Source: Siphonodentalium dalli (Eukaryota; Mollusca; Scaphopoda; Gadilida; Siphonodentaliidae). From it: a stretch of 64,000 nt of DNA. Below the pieces are notes generated by a model that worked only from the letters and a program-made list of their open reading frames with translations, was not told the DNA's origin and made no database searches. Positions 55,094 through 64,000 of the stretch are shown here, piece after piece. The first letter of the stretch is position 1. Each line of letters begins with the position of its first letter. The position numbers and the translations under genes were made by a program. The stretch covers positions 86,916,983 to 86,980,982 of the forward strand of contig CP136061.1 in the NCBI GenBank assembly GCA_032622095.1. The letters are read 5' to 3'.

Positions 55094-55448
55094 TTAAAGA
55101 CATATTATGGACTTGTTCGGGCGCAAGCTTAAAACTGATAAGTTAGTATTCAGGCTGGCGGAATGTGGAATTCTACTAATATTGCCTAAAATCTGAAGCA
55201 AATCGACCCTACCACTCCACAGAAAACATCGTCTGAAATATTTACTTCTCGATTCGGGACGCAACTCACGGCGATAAATAAACGTAAACGATTTCGCCAT
55301 CGAGAGTCACTGCATTCAATTGATATATAAGAATGGCAGTGTGTGTTGTCAATTTGGATATAGTATTTGTAAAAATAACTAGCTTGAGCAAGATTATGCT
55401 CCTTTTTTCTATTTGATCATCCCACCGGAGTGTTTCACATAACTTTAA
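55094..55448 (+). mobile_element. Family F TTAA element, 355 bp
   Basis: Starts TTAAAGACATATTATGGACT and ends GTGTTTCACATAACTTTAA; only TTAAAG/CTTTAA is inverted at the tips. It is the uninterrupted homologue of 59332-61046. Confidence 0.75.
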
Positions 55449-56629
55449 ACTCAAAATTACTGGGACCATAAAATATATGCATGTAGGCCTACTGATGTTG
55501 GTCATATTTTGGACTATCCATGCAGACTCTGATGGAATGGTGTTAGGTATATTTACGCTCCAGCCTAAATGATTTACGTTTATGTGCACATAAATTTATA
55601 GTCATATATTTGCACTGACATGTAAATTGCGCTGAAGTAAAAATGATTTACCCGTCAATCTTCCCATAACGTCCATATACATGTTATTGGTTTCGAGTTT
55701 GGCCAATGCTCATACAAAATCCCCAACAACTATTCCGAAACTACCAAAAATTTCGGACAATATCATGCATTTACGAGTAGAAGCTTTTTGTATGATGACT
55801 GACGTATATGTAGAATTACATATGCAATTAGATGCTTTTTAATATAAGTCATGGTTGGAATTAAAGAAATAATTAATTCTAATTAGTATAGACGATAGTT
55901 TTGAATTTGATAGAGAGCATATTACAACAAAAAGCTCATTATTATAAGTATTAAGTGACAATATCAACTACAATGTTATCATTTATAGGCCTATGTCTAA
56001 ATAATGAATAATAATAAGTAAGAAGCAAAAAAATAAGCAAATCATATTTCATACCCAGATATCCGTATCATCCTCAGGCCGTATAAGCCTGGATCCGTAA
56101 CAGCCGGTGCATGCATGGTAGGTAAAAAGCGGGACTCATATATATCGGCCAAGCTCCGTATCAGCCAGGGTCCGTACCAGTCGATATTTCCAAAATATTA
56201 CGGTTATGCAACCATTTCGCTTCATTCGTTTAAAATGTGAGTCGGACTGCAGGTACTACAATATTATATTTACCACAATACCATAGGGACTTTAACGCAC
56301 CTGCTGTCACCACCGTGCCCTCACCCACTATATGTGTTGCCCCAATATATACGCGACTGCTTTACGTCTTGGCAGAATACGATAGACATCACCCGATTTA
56401 CCAGTAAAAAAACTTACATTGCATATTGACTCCGGCTATGAAGATTTCACTTAAACATAAGTATTTTTTCTGACGGCCAAAATCGCGTCGTTCAGACGTC
56501 AACCGGCGACGTCATACCAAAGATGAAAAATCGACAATACATGCGACGTCGTGGATGCTAATTGGGACACCTACACATTTCTTCTTTCTTTGAGTTGAAG
56601 TGCAAATAATAGGAGATATTTGCGTTATT
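55449..56629. other. Unassigned stretch
   Basis: CCGTATCA/CCGTAACAGCC/CCGTACCAG-like short repeats near 56066-56182. No gene found. Confidence 0.4.
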
Positions 56630-56775
56630 TAAAACGCAAATAATTACGCTGAAACATGAATCATTTGCGCTAAAACGCAACTGCAATTATTTTCACTGAA
56701 ACGCAATTGCATCATATTTACGCTGAAGCGTAATTCATTTGCACCGAAGCGTAAATCTGCTAAATCTTCACTCAA
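56630..56775. repeat. Second cluster of TTGCGCT/AGCGCAA-like motifs
   Basis: Seven diverged copies, e.g. TTTGCGCTAAAACGCAA and TTTACGCTGAAGCGTAA, with TTGC/TTAC alternating. Confidence 0.7.
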
Positions 56776-57589
56776 ACGTAGGCCTACTGATGAGTAATCA
56801 TGGGTTGTTAGAAGAATAGACTCTACAAGAAATGCAAATAAGGAATACACGTGAAAAGGGCTTCCCATACTCATTCGTCAGCCACTTTTCAATTTTAAAA
56901 CTTCAGTGTGTGACAAATACCAACGCGCCATTTTTGACGTTGGGATATGGAACTATAATAAGAATGTTTTCGTCATTATCGCAGAAAATACTTTGAGACT
57001 ATCCTCACACCTTGTCGACCTAAATAACATGCATAATTGTAACTCTTCGTGTATATCTGGAGGGAAATTAAAGTATAGGACATACATGTCGGATCTGGCA
57101 GTGTGTGTGTGTGTGTGTGTGATTGCATGCGTGTGCATGAGTGAAAACGCGGCGTCAGCGATTGTGCATGTGGTGTGCTGCCTCTGAGGCAGTGCCAGAC
57201 AAATGCACTTTCAAGATCCCTCCATCCATATAGACACAACAGATGGACAATGTTTATCTCCGGAGTCTTTGTGGCATGTATAGCTAGTTCTTAGAATATA
57301 TAAGGATAGTCTGCAAGTGGCCATTGCAAAATGATGGTCTCCTAGCCGCGATAATGTAATATATATTATATATATATAATGTGAGTTGTCCTGCTAATGC
57401 TATCTTGTAGTGCAGCGGCCAAACGCAAAAAAAATATTGGTGTTACAATGAAATGTATGCAGTGTAATGGAAGAGTTGCATTTAAACCCACCAGTCGCGA
57501 CATAACTATATGCCCTATATATAAAAGTTACCGATAACATTACGGAAAAGAAGACTTTGTCAGCTCTATCGTCTAGCAGCTCTATCGTC
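56776..57589. other. Unassigned stretch with (GT)n
   Basis: (GT)n at 57101-57121 and (AT)n at about 57360-57380. No gene recognised. Confidence 0.45.
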
Positions 57590-58044
57590 TATAATAAATA
57601 GCATTTGTTATTCTCGGCGATTTAAGGTTTGAATCGCTAGTCAAAGAGTCAAGATCTTAGATCATTGTGTAACATTTTCATCTTGTCATCGCTCATCAAA
57701 GCCCCAACTTGTTGTCAAAAGTGCTTCATATACATCTTGTGTCGATTTGATCTTAACTAATAAGCCAAATAGTTTTAAAGAAGTTCTCAACTTCCCTACA
57801 GGCATCATTGATTTTCACAACTTTATTTGTAGTATCTTAAAAGATCATGCTGGTCTGTCTAAACATTCAAACATTTCCTACAGAATTGTTTAGGAATTTT
57901 AATTACAAAAATGTTGTTACTGATCTTGAAACTGTGGCTAGTGGAACGTATTTACCAGATTATGATCTGGACACCTCGATGTCCTCCAATCTGTCTGCTG
58001 ATATTGCCATCAAGCAACATTATAATGATTATGAAACCGTTGTT
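57590..58044 (+). pseudogene. LINE endonuclease C-terminal fragment
   Basis: In one frame (with one frameshift near 57715): SCVDLILTNKPNSFKEVLNF then TGIIDFHNFICSILK, and after another frame change RNFNYKNVVTDLE. The order 'C-L-D-L-I-L-T-N-x … F-x-T-G-x-S-D-H-x' followed by Y-R-x-F/Y-x-N-F is the end of the apurinic-like endonuclease of CR1/Jockey-type LINEs (family knowledge); the catalytic S-D-H has become I-D-F-H. Broken at 58045 by a family A MITE. Confidence 0.75.
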
Positions 58045-58593
58045 TTAAAGATGTTCTATCTCTTTCCGGACATGTGTTATATAGTTAACGGGGTATACAA
58101 TATTATATATGAATCGAAGACCCCTCTCCGGAAATGCTTCTATCGATTAATTTTAATTATATTTCGAATATTTTCTGGTCTAAAAACGTGTGGTTGTTTT
58201 GCCAACGAACAATAGTGGTTACTGTTAACAAATACTAGACATTTTATTGTGTAATTCTGTCACAAATAAACGTTAATTGTGCTCATTATCGCGTATAGAT
58301 ATGTAACAACACAATAAAAACGATCAATCTGGGACATTTGACGTTCGGAGAATAGCTACGGAAACACCCTAATGATCTCTATTGCTATATGGTATCGCCT
58401 GAATTGTCTGTCTAAAATAGAACAATAAAGTGACCCACTTATAAATCATCTCATTTTATCATAATATATTCGAAATAAAATCAATATTAATTGATAGAAG
58501 AGTTTCCGGACATGGGTCTTCAATTCATATTTATTATTTTATACCCACGAGACTACTTCAAAATTGTTATATGAAGAGATAACCCATCTTTAA
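58045..58593 (-). mobile_element. Family A TTAA-MITE, complete
   Basis: TTAAAGATGTTCTATCTC … GATAACCCATCTTTAA with all internal landmarks. Confidence 0.9.
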
Positions 58594-58700
58594 TTTTAAA
58601 TAAAATTATCTAATCTTCTCAAGTTATCTTATCTTAGCTCCAACCCAACTTCAGTCCAGTCTCAACCTGACCTGTGTTTTAAAATATTTTATGTGTAATA

Positions 58701-59297
58701 TGTGACCCGCCATATCAAATCCAGTCGTAAGTCGGGATTTTTTTACCCTGTGCCAATGCATTCTCTTATATATGCGAGTCGACCATAGTTCACCTCGCAT
58801 ATATAAGAGAATGCATTGGCCTAACAATTTTTTTATCATGTTTTTTAAATAAATGTTTCTTACAATGTTTAGGACATAAAATAAAAAACATCCATTACCC
58901 TGCAGGGAGCCCCACACATATATAGAAGCATATAGAAGAGTGTCGTCTGCTCATGTTTGTCTGGGGCTCTGTATGCGACCATAGGTCGCCTCGCATATAT
59001 AAGAGAATGCATTGGCCTAACAATTTTTTACAATTTTAATAATTTGTTCTTGTATTCTTTAACAATTTTATAATTTCACCCATACAGAGCCCCAGACAAA
59101 CATGAGCAGACGACACTCTTCTATATGCTTCTATATATGTGGGGGGCTCCATGCAGGGTAATGGATGTTTTTTATTTTATGTCCTAAAAATTGTAAGAAA
59201 CATTTATTTAAAAAACATGATAAAAAATTGTTAGGCCAATGCATTCTCTTATATATGCGAGGCGACCTATGGACTGGATTTGATATGGCGGGTCACA
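58701..59297. mobile_element. Family B foldback MITE, chimeric double copy
   Basis: The first 276 bp are the left half in one orientation up to GGGGCTCTGTATG. At about 58977 it jumps to CGACCATAGGTCGCCTCGC and a second, opposite copy runs to GGGTCACA. The interior therefore occurs twice, inverted. The right nested palindrome is deleted (CCTATGGACTGGATTTG). Confidence 0.85.
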
Positions 59298-59331
59298 TAT
59301 AACTACTTTCAACTAGAGAAACGTGTCACTC

Positions 59332-61046
59332 TTAAAGACCTAATATGGACTTATTCGGGTGCATGAAACTGATAAGTTAGTATTCGGGCGCTATGCCAAC
59401 TGGAGGATTCTACTAACATCACCGAAAATCTCAAGCAAATCGACCATAACACTCCATAGAAAACATCGTCTGAACAACGCTCAATTGTAAATATTTAATT
59501 CTCGATTCTGGACGCAACTACCCGCGATATACTAACGAAAACGATTTCACGAGTCGCTACATTTAATTAATATAACAATAACATGATTTTTGAGGGCATT
59601 ATTGTTTCTTAACGGCCCGATAGGAATGATTAACAGCCAGAGGGCCTATAAGCGGCCCGAGACGAAGTCGAGGGCCGCTAATAGGCACGAGGGCTGTTAA
59701 TCATTCCGGGAGGGCCGTTAAGAAGCCATAATGCCCGAAAAATCATGTTATTACTATTATTTCCACACACTATCATTATGTAAGTGTCGTACCCCGACAA
59801 CAAATATTTCACAACATCTCCGAATTAACACAATTTAATCAAAATATATATAATAAGATATTTTTTTAATTTACATAAATCGCATGGATGGTCTGGGTTG
59901 TGTGCAAACAATTATCACGTGATCAAAACAAAAATCATGTGACCAAAATACATCGAAATTAGGCAAAATATCACCGGCATCTGAGACCAAATAACTCGCG
60001 TAATAATGCTTAAATTGAATTGTAATTCAATTGAGTATTTGTCACTAAAAACAAGCATTCTGATTGGCCGAGAGCGGCTAACTTTCGTTTTCGATTCACC
60101 GACATCGGCCGCTTCAGCGTGCATCAAATCTGAATGTAGCACGGTCAAATTTCATCGGCGCAGAACGAGTAGCGAAACGAGCACACCAGAGCGTTGTTGT
60201 CTATAGATACCGTTCATCGGCCGCTTCAGTGTGCATCAAATCTGAATGTGGCACGGTACAATTTCATCGGTGCAGAACGGAGTAGCGAAACGAGCCAACC
60301 CGCCCCACATGAAATGGTTACGGAGCAGTGTTCCGAGTAACGCAATGAACAAACCCAATGATTTGTGCACGGTGACAATGGCGAAATGAAAGTCTCGATT
60401 CGTGTCATGAAAATGACTAAATGATACTTTTTATACAGTTTTTTTTCAAATTCCTTGCAAGATTGAATTACAATGGAGATAAACGTACCCTGTTTCATTG
60501 TACATTCTGGGATTCGAGCATGAAAACAGTTTGTGAACTCGCCGGCAAGCCGGCTCGTTCACAAACTGTTTTCATGCTCGAATCCCAGAATGTACAACTC
60601 AACAGGGTATGTTTATCTCCTAAATAATATATACCTGTGTTTACCTTAGGATACCATTTAGTTAGGTATGTGTTCTATGTAACACATGGCAATCGGGTAT
60701 TTCTTCGTTAAAAAGCTTTATTAGAATACACAATTCCGAAAAAGTCATCGACAGTTTGGTCACGTGACGTGTCGGGCCATCTCGTGCTAACGACGAGCAT
60801 ATCCCATTAGCGCCCTAGGGCCATAATGAACGTACATATTCACGTAATTTAGTTAGTGTTATGGGATTTTATCGCAGGATAAAACGTCATTAATATTCTA
60901 GAGAATGCCCTTATAGGTGGAAATAATATATAAGAATGGTGTGTTATGTAAATTTGGATTTAATATTTGTAAAATATAACTACTTTCAGCAAGATTATTC
61001 TCCATTTTATTTGATCACTCTACCGGAGTGTTTCACATCACTTTAA
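59332..61046 (+). mobile_element. Family F TTAA element interrupted by a 1.35-kb insertion
   Basis: The left part 59332-59574 and right part 60931-61046 align with the complete copy at 55094-55448; TTAA at both edges. Confidence 0.8.
59575..60924. mobile_element. Hairpin-bearing insertion with promoter-like interior
   Basis: Its limits come from comparison with the empty site in 55094-55448, with AATATA at both junctions (59569-59574, 60925-60930). It contains hairpin P4 (59577-59755; centre CGGCCCGAGACGAAGTCGAG), hairpin P5 (60473-60620; centre CGCCGGCAAGCCGGC) and a small one, TTTTATCGCAGGATAAAA at about 60868. Between P4 and P5 are a CCAAT box (CTGATTGGCC, 60059), E-boxes (ATCACGTGAT, 59915; CATGTGACC) and an ~85-bp direct duplication (ATCGGCCGCTTCAG … GTAGCGAAACGAGC at about 60104 and 60214). 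No reading frame stands out. Confidence 0.6.
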
Positions 61047-61373
61047 AATGAAGATTCGGAAATTAACCAAAAGTTGGAGTGACTGCTACGGACTGCGAAA
61101 TACATCACCAGGCTTGCATGTAGGAAGTCTGCACCGGAAGTCCATGTATATTTTTTACACCGTTTTGGTTTTTGTGAAAGTAAATTTTTGACTCAAATTT
61201 GCGACTAACTTTATGCTTTCACTGATTCGGGAGATACGGGAAATCCACGCACATAAACACACATGATAGTGGCCGATTAATTTGCCATCTAATAATGTAA
61301 GAAAGTTGCAAATCGCCTAATTTCACGTATTATTATAGCCTAGGCTATACTATAGACTAGTATATCACATTAT
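61047..61373. other. Unassigned stretch
   Basis: Nothing recognised except the short palindrome TAGCCTAGGCTA near 61337. Confidence 0.45.
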
Positions 61374-62345
61374 CAGGTCGGGCACACATCAAAAACGGTC
61401 TACGTAGCTCGTTTTGTCTACTGTAGCGCGATTGATCTACGTTTTTAATGTGATTTACACGCCTCATGCGATTATCGCCATACCACGACAAAGGTGCATT
61501 TCGAATTTTCGTGCATTAGTTGTGTACTATCACGTCTACAAAGAAGCAAAAAACTCAACGACTCACCACGGCTTTAATACCTTTTGAGCGATTCAAAATC
61601 GATTTGTTTTGGTCAATTTACCATGAATGATCATCAAAATCTCTTGATCAAAATGTAAATCTTCATCAAATCTGAGGTAGTTCCGGTCGCAATTGTGTTC
61701 GTAAACATCCGTGTGGAGGCAATAATCTGATTGGTTGCATTTAGCCGGGGATTAATGGTACGTTCTTAATGGGATTTCAGTGTAACACCTATCTGTTGGA
61801 ATGTACGGAACGACAAATGGACAACCATATCTGTATAACTGTAATGTTGTATACGCGAGGTGCTTCCAAATTTCAAAGTAGAGTTGTGAATCGTGTTTCC
61901 GTAGGTTGCCTTCTCTGAATGGCGGTCGCCAAACATTTAACAAATACTCGTCTCCGAGTGAAGCTGTTCGCGTTGTCCAATCAGGTGAGCCACATAAACT
62001 GGACGTTCTTGACCTTCAAAAATAAATATCCTGCAAAAACAAATGGATTGTTCCCTACTTTTTATGGCAAAATCTGATATTTTCGGGAAAGTCACTACCA
62101 AACGCTAACAGGTCTTAATTAAAACATCGTTAATTGCACCTAAGCCGCGGTGAGTCGTTGGGTTTTTTGCTTCTTTGTAGACGCAATAGTGGTACACAAC
62201 TAATGAACGAAAATTCGAAATGCGCTTTTCTCGTGGTATGGCGGTAATCGATGGAGGTGTGTAAATCACATTAAAAACGTAGCTCAATAGGGCTACAGTA
62301 GACAAAACGAGCTACATAGACCGTTTTGGATGTGTGCCCGACCTG
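61374..62345. mobile_element. 972-bp element with ~200-bp terminal inverted repeats
   Basis: CAGGTCGGGCACACATCAAA at the left and its reverse complement (…GTGTGCCCGACCTG) at the right, continuing inwards to about 61580 and 62137. TAT flanks both sides. The interior has no transposase. CAGG…CCTG ends fit several hAT or CACTA-like groups; the superfamily is not decided. Confidence 0.8.
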
Positions 62346-62486
62346 TATATAGATATAAGTTATCACCAGGTCTGGCAAATGTTAATTAATGTTATAGTAT
62401 AGTAACTTATACTGTGAGTATACAGCTACAACTTATTAACAATAGCCTTAGTGAATAGGTAACCTAGCTGAATTCAGGTATATGTT

Positions 62487-63893
62487 AGTGATGTTAGGGA
62501 GTCAGTGGCCGAGTGGATAGCATACTGGTCTCTCGTGCTAAAGCCTAGTAAAGGTCCGGGGATTGATTCCCGGTCGGGTATTCTGACAAAACTCGAACTT
62601 GGTCAGATTACCATGTTGTATGACTGAAAAGTCTCATTCGTGATCACACAATATATTAGGCCTGTAACGATTCATAGTGATTTCGATTCATCGCGATTCG
62701 TCATTCATGATTCTATACGCGATTCATTTGTTTGTAATTTCGATACACTACGATAGAGTTCCGCTTCCGTATTATGCAGTTACCATCCGAAGTAAATCGG
62801 GACCCCTCGTTTGTTTCCGTAAGCTGTGAATGCTTACGAAGTTTTGTTGGAAGTAAATCTGTAAATTTCGTTTGTTTCCGTGAGCTCGCACTTTGACCTT
62901 TGACACAAACGTTGGCGATATGACTGACCTCCGTAACCTAGCCTCAGACTAAGCCATGCTCTGATTGGTTTAATTTGATGAACTGCTGTGATTTCAATCA
63001 ATCAAAATACTAGTATATTGGATATATCGTCTGCGCAAAACAACAACACGTGGGCCGTGGAAAGATGTCTGCTCAAGAAATCTTAAAACTTGTCAATCCG
63101 ACAGTGGCCTACAGGTAGAAAATCTGGCAGTATTTCGGTTTTGGGACGTAACCCTTTGAGGATGGAAAGCCATGCATTAAGACAGACAGAACTAAAACGA
63201 TCTGCAAATTATGTTCGACGGCAACCTCTTACAAGACTGGTGTTACGTCCAACATGTCACACCATTTGAAACGACATCATTCTCAGCCAGCTGATTATAT
63301 GATATATAAACAGATGAGTGAGAAACATTTCAACTCTTTTACCGTCTTCAGTATCAATATGTCATGTTGTACTGGTATTTCCGGATGTGTACGAGCATAC
63401 TACACACTACAATACACATACCGGTATAACTAAACAATTATGAAAGTCCACAGTAATATTAGAAAAACTCATTAAAACTCAACCTGAGAGTTGTGCAAAT
63501 TTGGAGTGTTGAATAGCTATTTACTCATGGGATAAAATTTTGCCTATCACGATACGTATCGTATCGTTGGCCCCGTATCGCGATACATATTGTATCGTGA
63601 CCAAGCATATCGTTACAGGCCGACAATATATATCCGAATACAAAACTGACTTCCCTTCACGGCGACATCATGTCCAGGTATGTTGTTGTGAGTGCGGTAC
63701 CAGTACGCTGTCGGATCGGGAGCCCACATAAATGGCTGACCCATGTACATGGGTGACTATGTGCACGTTAAAGAACCCGGCTGTACATTAGAGTAGCCCA
63801 CCAAAGCACCGACCACAGTTGAGACCTGGACCCTGTCTGTAATGCCCGAAAAGGGAGTTGACAGGTAATTCTAGATAGATAGATAGTGATGTT
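62487..63893 (+). mobile_element. tRNA-derived SINE, 414 bp, split by an hAT element
   Basis: Flanked by AGTGATGTT at 62487-62495 and 63885-63893 (target duplication). The tRNA-like head (from 62501) has A-box TGGCCGAGTGG, B-box-like GGGATTGATTCCC and a closing CTGAC that pairs with GTCAG; a TGCTAA loop suggests a tRNA-Ser origin. The body after the hAT element holds GTGCACGTTAAAGAACCC and it ends in (TAGA)n. The two parts are 62496-62655 and 63631-63884. Confidence 0.88.
62656..63622 (+). mobile_element. hAT element remnant with BED-finger fragment
   Basis: Ends TTAGGCCTGTAACGAT and ATCGTTACAGGCCG, flanked by the 8-bp duplication ACAATATA (62648-62655, 63623-63630), the hAT hallmark. Inside, from ATG at 63065, a frame reads MSAQEILKLVNP… KIWQYFGFG … CKLCSTATSYKTGV, MSHHLKRHH: a BED zinc finger (C-x2-C … H-x4-H) as at the N-terminus of hAT transposases. 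Two stops (TAG, TAA) interrupt it and the catalytic domain is absent, so it is a dead, internally deleted copy. Confidence 0.85.
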
Positions 63894-64000
63894 CCGATAA
63901 TCGGAATCGGTAGCCCATCGGGTACCTCGCACAATATATATAAACATCGGAATTGGAAATCGGCCGATTGTGCCTCCAGTTATCGGAAATGGGTCCGATG
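63894..64000. other. Possible start of another hAT-like element
   Basis: CCGATAATCGGAATCGG and CGGAATTGGAAATCGGCC are the kind of ATCGG-rich ends seen in some hAT groups; the window ends here. Confidence 0.3.

Noticed and set aside
62501-62588. A functional tRNA-Ser gene
   Set aside because: Stems are imperfect, and the sequence is the head of a SINE with target duplications and a TAGA tail.

Overview
This is an animal nuclear sequence: AT-rich, with sparse genes in a dense, nested mat of repeats. Two proteins are close to vertebrate PHF14 and IDH3B, exon edges carry GT/AG signals, and there are LINEs, a tRNA-derived SINE, hAT and Helitron-type elements. SINE tails of the kind (…GACGTTAAACCCCAATCAATC…) and the long tandem blocks ending in 'GGCCGCCAGCAGCCATCTTGG' style units resemble those I know from molluscs, so a lophotrochozoan, probably a mollusc, is my best guess (inference only). 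Nothing is prokaryotic: no operons, CRISPR arrays or insertion sequences.

Protein-coding content. Three complete intronless reading frames are convincing: a 13-finger C2H2 zinc-finger protein (24006-25124, +), a PHF14-like four-PHD chromatin protein (39575-42607, +) and the mitochondrial NAD-isocitrate dehydrogenase beta subunit (51925-53094, -). Partial or broken genes are the last two exons of a CAP/CRISP-domain gene (2080-3934, +), a Crypton/DUF3504-like N-terminal fragment in its intron, an Ig-like receptor exon present twice in inverted orientation (36020-36553 and 38719-39252) with a possible cytoplasmic-tail exon between, and a possible short two-exon gene (53964-54140, +) lying divergently from IDH3B.

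Repeats. I use letters for families seen here. A: about 560-bp MITE, ends TTAAAGATGG…CACCTTTAA, TTAA target, about 14 full or partial copies. B: about 460-bp foldback, ends TGTGACCCGCC, with a palindrome nested inside each terminal repeat, 7 copies plus relatives. C: about 2-kb elements, two in tandem, ending in a hairpin. D, E, F, G: further TTAA-flanked families. Other mobile DNA comprises three LINE remnants, a SINE split by an hAT element, two head-to-tail Helitron-like elements, and a 1.35-kb insertion bearing two long hairpins around promoter-like motifs. Tandem arrays include a 50-bp satellite made from the terminus of family A, a 33-bp satellite, and units of about 67, 46, 160 and 192 bp.

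Layout: 1-5.5 kb CAP gene tail with TEs and hairpins; 5.5-10 kb family C; 10-15 kb foldbacks, degenerate repeats, MITEs E and D; 15.6-21.2 kb B, the 50-bp and 33-bp satellites and A copies; 22-26 kb A copies around the zinc-finger gene; 27-29.3 kb B in a decayed satellite; 29.5-35 kb nested A copies and a LINE; 35-39.3 kb the inverted Ig-like locus; 39.5-42.6 kb PHF14; 43-51.5 kb MITEs, 160-bp repeats, Helitrons and 192-bp repeats; 51.9-54.1 kb IDH3B and a divergent candidate gene; 54-64 kb B, F, LINE, hairpin element, hAT and SINE. The insertion junctions give a relative chronology: LINE older than A, A older than A-in-A, SINE older than hAT, F older than the hairpin element.
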